From NCBI GenBank assembly GCA_028871345.1, contig JAGWNK010000005.1, forward strand, positions 61,652 to 125,651: a DNA stretch of 64,000 nucleotides, written 5' to 3'. Source of the DNA: Alphaproteobacteria bacterium. GTDB taxonomy: Bacteria > Pseudomonadota > Alphaproteobacteria > Micropepsales > Micropepsaceae. The notes below the pieces were generated by a model that was not told where the DNA came from, ran no database searches, and was given only the letters and a program-made list of their open reading frames with translations. This document shows, one piece after another, positions 17,287 through 25,843 of this stretch. Position 1 is the first letter of the stretch, and each line of letters opens with the position of its first letter. The position numbers were made by a program, and so were the translations under genes.

Positions 17287-20061
17287 CTAACCGAGCGCCA
17301 GCGTGGTGATCGAGGATGTCGAGGAACCGCTCGTCGACGACGCGCTCGTCGCCGCCTGCGATGCGGTGTAGGCGCTGATCATGTTGAGCGCCATCGCATA
17401 GCTGACAGCCTGCGACATGGTGACGGAGGAGATCGCGCCCGTGTAGCCGTTGGACGGCGCGGCCGCGGGCGGCGCGTTGGTCGTCTGATAGATGTTCCTG
17501 ATCGCAGACAGCACCGAGTGAAGCACGGCCTTGGCCGTCGTGGCGCTCGACGTGCTGGCGATGTTGAAGGTCCCCGAAAGGCCGAGGCCGAAGGTCTTGG
17601 TCGTCGTCGATGAGCCTGAACCGCTGCTGGCCGCGTCGCCGTTGGCGAGGGTGCCCGCCAGCAACCCCAGCCGGCCGAGGGCGTCAAAATCCGTGGGGCC
17701 GGCGATGAGCTTGGCGGTGACGCCGGCCGCCACCTGGATCTGCAGGCCCTTACCGGCACTGCCATAAGTGACGCTGGCGGTGCCGTAGCTGCCCAACTCG
17801 CCGTTGATCTTGGTGACCAGCGACTGCAGCGTCTCGTTCTGGGCGACGGTGATGGTGAAGGTGCGCGGCGCGACGCCTTCGATCTGCATCTGGAAGGAAT
17901 CCCCGGCGCGCAGCGTCGTCTGGTCGGTCAGGCTGAGCGACTGGTTCTCGCTGATGGTGCCGCGCGGCAGGCCCAAGGCGTCGAGCACGCTCGATCCCTG
18001 GGCGTCGATGGCGATGCCCTGGCCGGTCGACTGCCCCGAAGCGCCGCCATATTGACGGACCCAATCCTGCGTGCCGTTGGCGGCGAGCGCCGCGACGAAC
18101 ATGTTGTTGGTGCCGTCGACGCTGCGCGTCTGTCCGGCGAAGGTGCCCGTCGTCGAACCCGCCAGGTAGACCGTGCCGTCGGGACCGACGGTGACGGCGC
18201 CGGCCTTGTCGGTTCCGCCGGTGCCCACGTAACTTACGTAATTCGAGGTGGCGGAGGCGCCCTGGTCGGTGGCGTTGAACACGAAGGCATCGAGGCCGCC
18301 GCCCGGCGTGCCCACGACGCTGGCGGCACCGCCCGCGTCGAGCGCCGTGTTGGCGGTGGTGCCCGAGACGTAAATCTGGCTGCCGTTGACGGCGATGCCC
18401 GAGATGGCGCCGCCGGCCTGGATGGCGCCCATGTCGACCTGCCAGGCCGCGGGCTGGGTGGCGTCGCCGCCGGTGTATTTGGTGAGATACGCCTCGCCGT
18501 TCTGGACGGATGCCACCAACAGATCGCCAGAGGCGGTCACCGCCGTGGCCGAGACGGTATCGGTGCCGGAGGTGCCGAACTGCTGCTCGTAGGCGACGGC
18601 GCCCGCGGAGGTGAGCTTGGCGAGGTAGGCGTCGGTGCCGCCCTGGGACGTCTGTCCCGCGCCGATGGCGCCGCCGGTGACCTGGCCGCCGACATAGACG
18701 TTGCCCGAAGCATCGACGCTGACCGAGGCGGGCTGATTCTGGTTCAAGGTCTGGATCTGCGTCGTCCAGGTCTGGCCGCCGTTGGTGTCGTATTTCGCGA
18801 CGAAGGTGTCGGTATTGCCGTTGGCGACCGCCGTGGTCGACAGATCGGCCGTGGTGGAACCCGCCACCACGACGCCGCCCGTGGGGTCGAGCGCCAAAGA
18901 ATAGGCGGAGGCGGTGCCGGCGCTGCCGAGCAGCTTCGTCCATTGCAGGTTGCCCGCCGAATCGTATTTCGACAGATAGACGTCCTGCGAGCCCTGGATG
19001 AGCTGGTTGCCGAAGGAGCCCGTCGAATTGCCGACCGTGTAGACGTTGCCGTTCGCATCCACCACGGTGGAAGCGGCGGCGGTCGTGCCCTTGGTGGGAT
19101 CGGCGGAGGCGCTGAACACGCTCTGCGGATTGGTGAGATTGTCGAGCTTGACGAGACGGCCCTGCATGTTGGCGGGCGTGGTGCCGACCGCCGTGGCCGA
19201 GCCCGAGCTGCCGGCGACATAGAGGGCGGGCGTCGCAGCGGCCGAGGACAGGCTGACCTGCTCGTTCGACACCGTGTTGATCTGGATGCCGTAGGACGCG
19301 TTCTGGACGTCGGCGATCGAGCCTTGGGTGAAGACGCGCGCAAAACGCGTCGCGAAGCCGGCGTTCGACAGCTGCTGGTTGGTGTAGTTGACGATGTTGT
19401 CGAGGGTGAGCGGGCCCTGGACCTGGGACAGGTCGATCAAGACGCTGCTGGCGACGCCGCCCTTGGTGACGTTCACGGTGAAGCTGTCGCTGGTCGAGAC
19501 GTTGGCCAGCGCGTTGCCGACGTTGGCGTCGCTGACGACGGTGCCGCCCATGTAGCCGAACTGCGGCAGAGGCACCTGCGCCGTGCTGCTGACGGAGGCG
19601 CTGGGCGCGGCGGCCTGCAGCGTGAAATCGTTGAACGACGCCTTGGCGATCCAGCTCTCGACCTGCTGGAGGCCCGTCTGGAAGCGCGTGTCGTAGCCGG
19701 CCTGCTGGCCCGCCGTCACGCCGTCGCGCATCGACATGCCCGCGAGATAGGACAGGTTGTTGATGGCGGTGTAGAGCGAGAAGAGCTTCTGGTTGTCCTG
19801 CTCGGTCTTGCTGCCCGTGGTGCTGCCCGACAGGATGGGCACGTTGCTCGTGTCCATGAAGTTCGTGATGCCGAGGACCTTGGCGTCCTCCACCGCCTGC
19901 GCCGGCGGCGTGGCGCGCCAGGGCGGATTGTCGCCGGCGGTGGCCGCATTCGTGCCCGACGCGCCAGCCTGCGCCGTCGTGCTCGCCAGCGACAGCGAGA
20001 TCTTCGCCTGGTAATAGTTCAGCAGCGACGTCGAGTCGAAGCTCGTGATCGTTGTGCTCAT
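17287..20061 (-). CDS. FlaEY-like flagellar protein with an internal SBBP beta-propeller
   Basis: This 924-aa protein is Ser/Thr/Ala/Gly-rich with almost no Cys. The N-terminal helical part (1-150) begins MSTTITSFDSTSLLNYYQAK. Residues about 320-690 contain repeated motifs such as VVDANGNVYTVGNS, SVDASGNVYVGGQ and TVGPDGTVYLAGSTTG, which are SBBP-type beta-propeller blades. Residues about 700-800 have a hook/flagellin-type insert (SLVTKINGELGSYGTASVTY). Size and location beside flagellin-modification genes match Caulobacter FlaEY, required for normal flagellin assembly. There is no signal peptide, so export by the flagellar secretion system is possible. The biochemical role is unknown. Confidence 0.65.
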   Translation of the reverse strand: MSTTITSFDSTSLLNYYQAKISLSLASTTAQAGASGTNAATAGDNPPWRATPPAQAVEDAKVLGITNFMDTSNVPILSGSTTGSKTEQDNQKLFSLYTAINNLSYLAGMSMRDGVTAGQQAGYDTRFQTGLQQVESWIAKASFNDFTLQAAAPSASVSSTAQVPLPQFGYMGGTVVSDANVGNALANVSTSDSFTVNVTKGGVASSVLIDLSQVQGPLTLDNIVNYTNQQLSNAGFATRFARVFTQGSIADVQNASYGIQINTVSNEQVSLSSAAATPALYVAGSSGSATAVGTTPANMQGRLVKLDNLTNPQSVFSASADPTKGTTAAASTVVDANGNVYTVGNSTGSFGNQLIQGSQDVYLSKYDSAGNLQWTKLLGSAGTASAYSLALDPTGGVVVAGSTTADLSTTAVANGNTDTFVAKYDTNGGQTWTTQIQTLNQNQPASVSVDASGNVYVGGQVTGGAIGAGQTSQGGTDAYLAKLTSAGAVAYEQQFGTSGTDTVSATAVTASGDLLVASVQNGEAYLTKYTGGDATQPAAWQVDMGAIQAGGAISGIAVNGSQIYVSGTTANTALDAGGAASVVGTPGGGLDAFVFNATDQGASATSNYVSYVGTGGTDKAGAVTVGPDGTVYLAGSTTGTFAGQTRSVDGTNNMFVAALAANGTQDWVRQYGGASGQSTGQGIAIDAQGSSVLDALGLPRGTISENQSLSLTDQTTLRAGDSFQMQIEGVAPRTFTITVAQNETLQSLVTKINGELGSYGTASVTYGSAGKGLQIQVAAGVTAKLIAGPTDFDALGRLGLLAGTLANGDAASSGSGSSTTTKTFGLGLSGTFNIASTSSATTAKAVLHSVLSAIRNIYQTTNAPPAAAPSNGYTGAISSVTMSQAVSYAMALNMISAYTASQAATSASSTSGSSTSSITTLALG

Positions 20062-20132
20062 GGCCTGCGGACAGGTTTGCGCCCCGCCATCCTGCGCGGC
20101 GCGCCTTAACGACCTCTAAAGAATTGCGTGAG

Positions 20133-21920
20133 TTAGCGCCAATTAGCCATGGCTTTGGCGCCGGCGCGCCGGGCCGAAAGAGCAGCGGCCAGATCGCGCG
20201 CGATGCGCGCGGCGCCGTTGCCGTCGACGGTCATGAGCCCGGCGGCGCGCATGTCGCGCCGGCGCCGGCCGTCACTGAGCAGCGACAGGACGGCGTCGGC
20301 GATGGTGCGGTCGCAGACGCGGCCGCCCAGGCCGAGCGACAGTCCCAGACCGGCATGCTCGAAAGCCGAGGCGGAGCGGGCGTGATCGTCGGTGGCGCAG
20401 AGATAAAGGGCGGGCACGCCATAGGCCGCCAGCTCGTAGGCGGTGACGCCGAACGACGCGAGCGCCAGATCGCAGGCGGCATATTCGGTCGCCAGTCCGT
20501 CGGCGCCTTCGATGGTCTCGAAATTGGATTTCAGCCCGACGATGGCCTTGGCGACCTGCTCCTTGTGCGCGAAGCCGGGACCGATGACGAAGCGGGCGCG
20601 GAACAAGGGCTCGAGCGCGGTCAACGCATGCGCCGCCTTGAGCGTAAAGCCGTATGGATCGCTGCCGCCCATCGTCACGAGCAGGGTCGGGCGCGCGGAG
20701 ACCGCCCGCGGCCGCGGCGAGGCGTGCGCCAGGCCCAGCAGCGTCCATTCCCAGCCCGTGCGCACGCTGCAGTGCGATCCGGTCCAGTCGAGGTCCTCGA
20801 CCTGGGGGACCGGCGGATAATAGGCGAGGTCGGCGGCGAGGCGCCGCTCAGAGCCGTCGTCGATCACCGCGGTCACCGGCACGCGGGCGGCGAAGCGCTC
20901 GACCTCGCAGCGTGTCGGCCCGTCGCGGCAGTCGAGGATGAAGATGTCGGGATCCGCCACCACCGAACCCAGATTCCAGCGCGGCGACGGCACCAGAGTG
21001 GCGGCAAAACCCGCCTGCAGGATCGGCGTCAGCGCCTCTTCGCCGCCGTTGACGGCAAACTCCACGCCGATGCCCTCGCTGTCGCGCAGCGCGCGCGCCA
21101 GAGCGATCATGCGCTTGACGTGCCCGAAGCCGTAGGCGCCCCCGCCGTCGCAGCGGATGAGGGCGAGCCCTCCCTGGGGGGCGATCTCCTTCTGGCGCAC
21201 ATGGCCGTTGAGATCGCGCAACGACGGTTCGCGTTCGAGCAGCAGCAACAGATCGCCGAGCGACGCCTCGCCGGCCTTGGCCTCGAGGCGCGCATGCACC
21301 GCCTCCACGAAGGCGAGGTCGTCGGGCGTGTCGATGGTCAGCCGACCGGCGGCGCGCGCCAGCCTGGGAAACGGCTTGGCGCGGGCGATGCGCACGAAAT
21401 CGGGATGCAGCTTGAAATATCCCGTGACGTGCTCGCGCGCCACCGGATCGTGCGCCGCGTCCATCATCAGCTTGTCGAGGCCGCGCCGGGTGAAGGGATC
21501 GACGCCTTCATGGGCGGTCTCGGCATTCTCTTCGAGAAGGACGTAATCGCCCTGCTGCTCAATCAGGGCATCGACCAGATGATCGATGAATTCGGCGTCG
21601 AGGAACGGCGCATCGGACGAGACGCGCACGATGATGTCGGCATCGGTGATTTCGGCGGCGCGCGCGAAGCGCGCCAGCACGTCCTCTTCCGGACCGCGCA
21701 CCACCAGGACGTCGTTGTCGCGGCCGAACTCGACGATGGCGTCGTCGCGCGGATTGGTGCTGGTGGCGACAACGATGGCCTGGATCAGGCGCGACTTCTG
21801 CAGGCGATGGACGATGTGCCAGAGCAGCGGCTTGCCGGCGATGGGCTTGAGCACCTTGCCGGGCAGACGCGTCGACCCCATCCGGGCCTGGATGACGGCG
21901 ACGACGCGCGGAGGCTTCAT
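20133..21920 (-). CDS. Fused CMP-sugar cytidylyltransferase (FlmC/PseF-like) and UDP-sugar hydrolase (FlmD/PseG-like)
   Basis: A 595-aa two-domain enzyme. Residues 1-240 are a SpsF/NeuA-type nucleotidyltransferase (VVAVIQARMGSTRLPGKVLK, VRVSSDAPFLDAEFIDHLV) expected to activate a nonulosonic acid with CTP. Residues about 255-580 are a PseG/SpsG-like GT-B fold (IRCDGGGAYGFGHVKRMIAL, VTMGGSDPYGFTLKA, TAYELAAYGVPALYLC) expected to release UDP from the UDP-2,4-diacetamido sugar. These steps lie on either side of NeuB, encoded directly upstream with an ATGA overlap. In Caulobacter they are, from memory, separate genes (flmC, flmD). The ATG at 21920 is used because it starts the conserved domain. 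Confidence 0.87.
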   Translation of the reverse strand: MKPPRVVAVIQARMGSTRLPGKVLKPIAGKPLLWHIVHRLQKSRLIQAIVVATSTNPRDDAIVEFGRDNDVLVVRGPEEDVLARFARAAEITDADIIVRVSSDAPFLDAEFIDHLVDALIEQQGDYVLLEENAETAHEGVDPFTRRGLDKLMMDAAHDPVAREHVTGYFKLHPDFVRIARAKPFPRLARAAGRLTIDTPDDLAFVEAVHARLEAKAGEASLGDLLLLLEREPSLRDLNGHVRQKEIAPQGGLALIRCDGGGAYGFGHVKRMIALARALRDSEGIGVEFAVNGGEEALTPILQAGFAATLVPSPRWNLGSVVADPDIFILDCRDGPTRCEVERFAARVPVTAVIDDGSERRLAADLAYYPPVPQVEDLDWTGSHCSVRTGWEWTLLGLAHASPRPRAVSARPTLLVTMGGSDPYGFTLKAAHALTALEPLFRARFVIGPGFAHKEQVAKAIVGLKSNFETIEGADGLATEYAACDLALASFGVTAYELAAYGVPALYLCATDDHARSASAFEHAGLGLSLGLGGRVCDRTIADAVLSLLSDGRRRRDMRAAGLMTVDGNGAARIARDLAAALSARRAGAKAMANWR

Positions 21921-22783
21921 GCACTCGGCTCCCATTGGGCGCGGATCAAGCGCAGCGGACGCAGGCCGTCGGCCGGGTCCGCCCGCCAGGCGCGATCTTC
22001 GCACTCGGATGGTTGCGGTTCCTTAAACCCGCTGCCGTCCGCGGCCAGGGATTCGCGGATTCGCCCGATGACGGGCGCGATCTCGTGCGGCAACCAGCAA
22101 TGGCCGGCGGCGTATTCGGCGCCCTTGCCGTCGAGATCGAGATGGAACTCGACCGTGGAAGCGCCCCAACGGTGCACGGCGCGCTCGATCACCGCCGGAC
22201 GGCGGGTGTGGTCGGACCAGCCCGCCTTGCACCCCGTCGCCTGGCGCAAGGCCGCAATGGCCGACAGGTTGGCCTCGGCCACCGGCGCGGGATAGGCCGA
22301 GACGCAATGCAACAGCGTGAGATCGGTCGCCCCCGCAGCCTTCAGCGTGGCGACGGCGTGGCGGATCTCGTCCAGCGTGGCCATGCCGGTGGAGAGCACC
22401 ACGGGCTTTCCCGTGGCGGCGGCGGCGGTCAAAAGCCCATCCACCAGAAGCTCGTAGGAGGCGATCTTGTAGAAGGAGACGAACGGCCGCAGTTCCTCGA
22501 CCGCCTCGCGATAGAACGGTGTACAGGAAAACGCGATACCCTTCTGTGAACAGCGTTCGGACAGCGGCGCCAAATGTTCGAGCGGCAGCTCCCAGGCCGC
22601 CCGCGCGCGGTGCTTGGCACTCTTGGCCAGGATTTCCGGAGCGAACAGGCGATCCACGCGGAAAAGCTGGAATTTCACGGCATCGCAGCCGGTCGCGGCG
22701 GCGGCATCGACGAACGCCAAGGCGCGGCCGAGGTCGCGACCGTGATTGGAGGAGGCTTCGGCGATGAAAACCGGTCCCATCAT
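21917..22783 (-). CDS. neuB: N-acetylneuraminate synthase family protein (NeuB/PseI-like), short form
   Basis: A 288-aa TIM-barrel enzyme that condenses phosphoenolpyruvate with a six-carbon diacetamido sugar to make a nine-carbon nonulosonic acid. Visible motifs are FIAEASSNHGRDLGRALAFV, DAVKFQLF, FYKIASYELLV, VVLSTGMATLDEI, LLHCVSAYPAP and GWSDHTR. Typical NeuB/PseI proteins are about 340-350 aa with a C-terminal SAF (antifreeze-like) domain; here the protein ends after the barrel. The gene is first in a minus-strand pair with the FlmC-FlmD fusion and divergent from the sugar-decoration block. Confidence 0.9.
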   Translation of the reverse strand: MMGPVFIAEASSNHGRDLGRALAFVDAAAATGCDAVKFQLFRVDRLFAPEILAKSAKHRARAAWELPLEHLAPLSERCSQKGIAFSCTPFYREAVEELRPFVSFYKIASYELLVDGLLTAAAATGKPVVLSTGMATLDEIRHAVATLKAAGATDLTLLHCVSAYPAPVAEANLSAIAALRQATGCKAGWSDHTRRPAVIERAVHRWGASTVEFHLDLDGKGAEYAAGHCWLPHEIAPVIGRIRESLAADGSGFKEPQPSECEDRAWRADPADGLRPLRLIRAQWEPSA

Positions 22784-22801
22784 GAATCCGATCGCTGCGC
22801 T

Positions 22802-22816
22802 TTAACGGTTTCTAAA
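22802..22816. promoter_or_regulatory. Possible CtrA box between neuB and the methyltransferase block
   Basis: TTAACGGTTTCTAAA matches seven of eight fixed bases of the TTAA-N7-TTAA CtrA consensus. It lies 19 bases upstream of neuB on one side and 38 bases upstream of the divergent methyltransferase on the other. A near-identical element, TTAACGACCTCTAAA (20106-20120), lies upstream of the FlaEY-like gene. Confidence 0.35.
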
Positions 22817-22854
22817 TCGCCTTTGACTAAGAGAGGGTTAACAAGGGGGATGGG

Positions 22855-23784
22855 ATGGACTTGGCCGCGTCGGAACCGATCATCGCCTGGCAGTCGCACG
22901 AAGGCCGGCGCATCGCCCGCGTCAACGGCTACGACATCATCGCCTGCGAGATCTGCGGCTTCCGCCATGCCCTGCCCCTGCCCGAGCCCGACGCCATGGA
23001 GCGGGCCTATCGCGACGCCTATTACACCGAAGAGAAGCCGACCTTCCTCGCCCATGCCGGCGAAGACCAGCAATGGGCCGAGCTTGCCCAGCGCGACCGG
23101 CTGGAAATCTTCGAACGCCTTTTGGGCCCGGCGCGGCGCAAGCTGCTCGACATCGGCTCGGGCCCCGGCTTCTTCCTGAGAACCGCCAAGCAGACGGGCT
23201 GGCGCGTGCTCGGCATCGAACCGTCGCGGCAGGCCGCGGCCCACGCCCGCGCCATGGGCATCGAAGTGGTGGAAGGCTTCTTCAACGAGGACACCGCCCC
23301 CGGGCTCGGCCGCTTCGACGTCGTGCACATGAACAACGTTCTCGAGCACGTGCCCGATCCCATGTCGGTGGTGAACGCGGCGCGCGACCTCATCGACCGC
23401 GGCGGCATCCTGTGCATCAACGTGCCCAACGACTTCTCGCCGCTGCAGTTCGCCGGCCGCGCCGCCGTGGGGGCCGGGGAATGGTGGCTGGCGCCGCCCC
23501 ATCACCTCAACTATTTCGACTTCGAATCGGCTTCGGGCCTGCTCGACCGCGTCGGGCTGAAGGTGGTGGAGCGCACGACGAGCTTCCCCATGGAGCTCTT
23601 CTTGATGATGGGCGAGGACTACACCAAGGACAGCACGCTGGGCCGCGCCTGCCACAACCGCCGCAAGCGCTTCGACCTCGCCTTCGAGAACGCGGGCCTC
23701 AAGGAGACGCGACGCGCCTTCTATCGCGCCCTGGCCCATGCCGGGATCGGACGCGAAGCGGTGCTGATCGCCGTCAAGCCATGA
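22855..23784 (+). CDS. SAM-dependent methyltransferase with N-terminal Cys pair
   Basis: A 309-aa class I methyltransferase. Motif I is LLDIGSGPGFFLRTAKQTGW and the acidic loop LGIEPS follows. The FDVVHMNNVLEHVPDP motif is typical of small-molecule and sugar methyltransferases. The N-terminus has a CEICGF motif that may be part of a zinc or recognition element. It is the first gene of the 22855-31661 block and overlaps the sulfotransferase as ATGA. Methylation of a flagellin glycan sugar is inferred from context; the acceptor is unknown. Confidence 0.82.
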   Translation: MDLAASEPIIAWQSHEGRRIARVNGYDIIACEICGFRHALPLPEPDAMERAYRDAYYTEEKPTFLAHAGEDQQWAELAQRDRLEIFERLLGPARRKLLDIGSGPGFFLRTAKQTGWRVLGIEPSRQAAAHARAMGIEVVEGFFNEDTAPGLGRFDVVHMNNVLEHVPDPMSVVNAARDLIDRGGILCINVPNDFSPLQFAGRAAVGAGEWWLAPPHHLNYFDFESASGLLDRVGLKVVERTTSFPMELFLMMGEDYTKDSTLGRACHNRRKRFDLAFENAGLKETRRAFYRALAHAGIGREAVLIAVKP

Positions 23785-24611
23785 GCGCTGCGGCCTTCTT
23801 CGTGGTGTCGAGCGGACGCTCGGGCACCGCGATGCTGCAGAAGGCGCTGGCGTCGACGCCGCATGTCGAGATGCATCACGAATACATGGTGCACATCGTG
23901 CAGCCGCTGGCGGTGCGCCGCTACATGGGGCTGATCGGCGCCGACGAAGCCGAGGCCGTGCTGGCGCAGACCCACGCCGCCGCCGTGCGCTACAGCACCG
24001 GGCCGCAGTGGGGCGATTCCTCGAACAAGCTGTCGTGGCTGATCCCCGAGCTCGCCGCGCTCCTGCCGCAGGCGAAATTCATCCATCTGGTGCGCGACGG
24101 GCGAAAGGTCGCCGGCTCCTATTTCCGCAAGCTGACGGAGGAGTGCTACGACGAGCGCTCGACGGCGATCCTCGCCGAGCATGCGGCCGATCCCGCGCGC
24201 GTCGCCCCGCCGCCGCCGGAAAAGAAATACTGGTGGCCGCTGCCGCGCCGCGACGATCCGCTGGCCGCGACGTTCCTGAAGATCGGACAGTTCGGGCGCA
24301 TCGCCTGGCACTGGTCCGAGATCAACCGCGTGATCCTCGAGGCTCTGGCGGCGCTGCCGGCGCAGCAATCGCAGTTCGTGCGGCTCGAAGACCTCCGTGC
24401 GTCGCCTGCGAAGCTCGAAGAGCTTTATGACTTCCTCAATCTTCCTTACCGCAAAGAAACCTTTGCGATGTTCGCGCGCCCGCACAACGTGAACCGCCCG
24501 GTGGACGAACTGCTCGAGCCGCGCCAGCGCGCGCAGTTCGAGGCGATCGCGGGCGAGATGATGAAGCGTCTGGGATACGCATCGCGCGCGGAATACGTAG
24601 TGAAATATTAA
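23781..24611 (+). CDS. PAPS-dependent sulfotransferase family protein
   Basis: A 276-aa protein with both cofactor signatures of the sulfotransferase fold. The 5'-phosphosulfate loop is FVVSSGRSGTAMLQKAL at the N-terminus, and the 3'-phosphate motif is IHLVRDGRKVAGSYFRKL at about residues 103-120. The C-terminal part has the family's VRLEDLRASPAKLEELYDFL pattern. It would transfer sulfate from PAPS to a hydroxyl or amine. Tight coupling with the methyltransferase suggests both decorate the same sugar. Other P-loop transferase activities cannot be excluded. Confidence 0.82.
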   Translation: MSAAAFFVVSSGRSGTAMLQKALASTPHVEMHHEYMVHIVQPLAVRRYMGLIGADEAEAVLAQTHAAAVRYSTGPQWGDSSNKLSWLIPELAALLPQAKFIHLVRDGRKVAGSYFRKLTEECYDERSTAILAEHAADPARVAPPPPEKKYWWPLPRRDDPLAATFLKIGQFGRIAWHWSEINRVILEALAALPAQQSQFVRLEDLRASPAKLEELYDFLNLPYRKETFAMFARPHNVNRPVDELLEPRQRAQFEAIAGEMMKRLGYASRAEYVVKY

Positions 24612-24658
24612 GCACGGACGACGGAAGATGGTTACCGGGTCCTTCCTGGACATCTTCT

Positions 24659-25831
24659 ATGACAGCCATCTGCGAACACTGCGGCGACGACGCGCTTCCA
24701 TCCGTTTACACACCTGAAGGTTCGTCAAGAGGTCTTACCGTCCACGTCTGCGGCCGCTGCGGTCTGGTGCAGAGCCTGCCGCGGACCGATCGCGCGCAAC
24801 GGCGCGCCGCGGCCGTGTCGAGCGCCGCCGACTGGGGCAATGTCCGCTACGGCAAAGGCTTCCGCACCGCCACCGCGCTCGATGCCGTGCGCCGCCATGT
24901 CGACACGACGCGCACCTTCGCGCTGCTCGACGTCGGCTCCAATCGCGGTCGCTTCGTCCAGGCGCTGATCGAGGCCGCGCCGCAAGCACACGTCGTCGCG
25001 ATCGAGCCCGACGAACGCGTCGCCGACAGCTGCGCCGATATCGACCGCACCGAACTGACGGTGGCGCGCATCGAGGACGTGGCGCTGGAGACGGGGCGCT
25101 TCGACCTCATCCATTCCTGCCATACCATCGAGCATCTGGCGCATCCGGCGCGCACGCTGCGCGACCACGCCCGCACCCTGAAGGACGGCGGGCTTCTGGT
25201 TCTCGACGCTCCCAACATCGCGCTGATCGGCTCCGACGACATTGTCGAGGAATGGTTCATCGACAAGCACCTGACGCATTTTTCGGCGCGCACGCTGCTG
25301 CGCATGGTCGAAGCCTGCGGCTTCGAGATCGTCGAGGCGCCCGATCCCGCCGACCGCGAGAACCTCTTCATCGTGGCGCGCAAGCGCGCCGCGATGGCGG
25401 CGCAAATCGCCGTCGATGCCGGCGAGGTCGATCGCGCCTACGAGCTGATCTCCAGCTATGCGGCGATGCGCGCCCACAATCTGGCGGCGCTGGCGGGCGT
25501 GGCGGGAGAACTTACGGCGCTGGCGCCGCGCGGCCTGGCCGTGTGGGGGGCGGGGCGCATCTTCGACAGCCTGGTCGTGCATGGCGGCTTCGATCCCAAG
25601 CGCGCCAAGCTCGTGGTCGACGCCCATCTCGCCGGCCATCTCGGCGAACGTCACGGCTGCGCCCTGTCGGGACCCGAGGCGCTCAGCGAAGCCAGACCGG
25701 GCGTCATCGCCATCATGTCGCGCGGCTTCGCCCGCGAAATCGAGGCCGAGGCCCGCCGCCTCGCCCCCGACGCCGAAATCCTTCTGTACGCCGATCTTCT
25801 TGGCCGCGCGCGCCTGCGCCTGGCCGCCTGA
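24659..25831 (+). CDS. C-methyltransferase-like SAM enzyme with C-terminal domain
   Basis: A 390-aa protein built like sugar C-methyltransferases of the TylC3 kind. It has an N-terminal Cys cluster (CEHCGDD and CGRCGLV) probably binding zinc, a SAM domain (LLDVGSNRGRFVQALIE; FDLIHSCHTIEHLAHP) and a C-terminal Rossmann-like domain of about 130 aa (GLAVWGAGRIFDSLVVHGGF). TylC3 relatives methylate nucleotide-linked keto-deoxysugars at carbon. That suggests a branched or methylated sugar in this pathway. It sits 47 bases after the sulfotransferase and 12 before the transketolase genes. Confidence 0.8.
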   Translation: MTAICEHCGDDALPSVYTPEGSSRGLTVHVCGRCGLVQSLPRTDRAQRRAAAVSSAADWGNVRYGKGFRTATALDAVRRHVDTTRTFALLDVGSNRGRFVQALIEAAPQAHVVAIEPDERVADSCADIDRTELTVARIEDVALETGRFDLIHSCHTIEHLAHPARTLRDHARTLKDGGLLVLDAPNIALIGSDDIVEEWFIDKHLTHFSARTLLRMVEACGFEIVEAPDPADRENLFIVARKRAAMAAQIAVDAGEVDRAYELISSYAAMRAHNLAALAGVAGELTALAPRGLAVWGAGRIFDSLVVHGGFDPKRAKLVVDAHLAGHLGERHGCALSGPEALSEARPGVIAIMSRGFAREIEAEARRLAPDAEILLYADLLGRARLRLAA

Positions 25832-25843
25832 GGGGAATAGAGC

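Noticed and set aside
17287..20061. Adhesin or CRISPR-like repeat interpretation of the repetitive DNA
   Set aside because: The repeats are degenerate at DNA level and encode beta-propeller blades in one open frame.
18052..20109. A 685-codon plus-strand frame opposite the FlaEY-like gene
   Set aside because: Composition (Gly/Arg/Ala/Val) is that of an antisense shadow; the minus-strand product has recognisable repeats.
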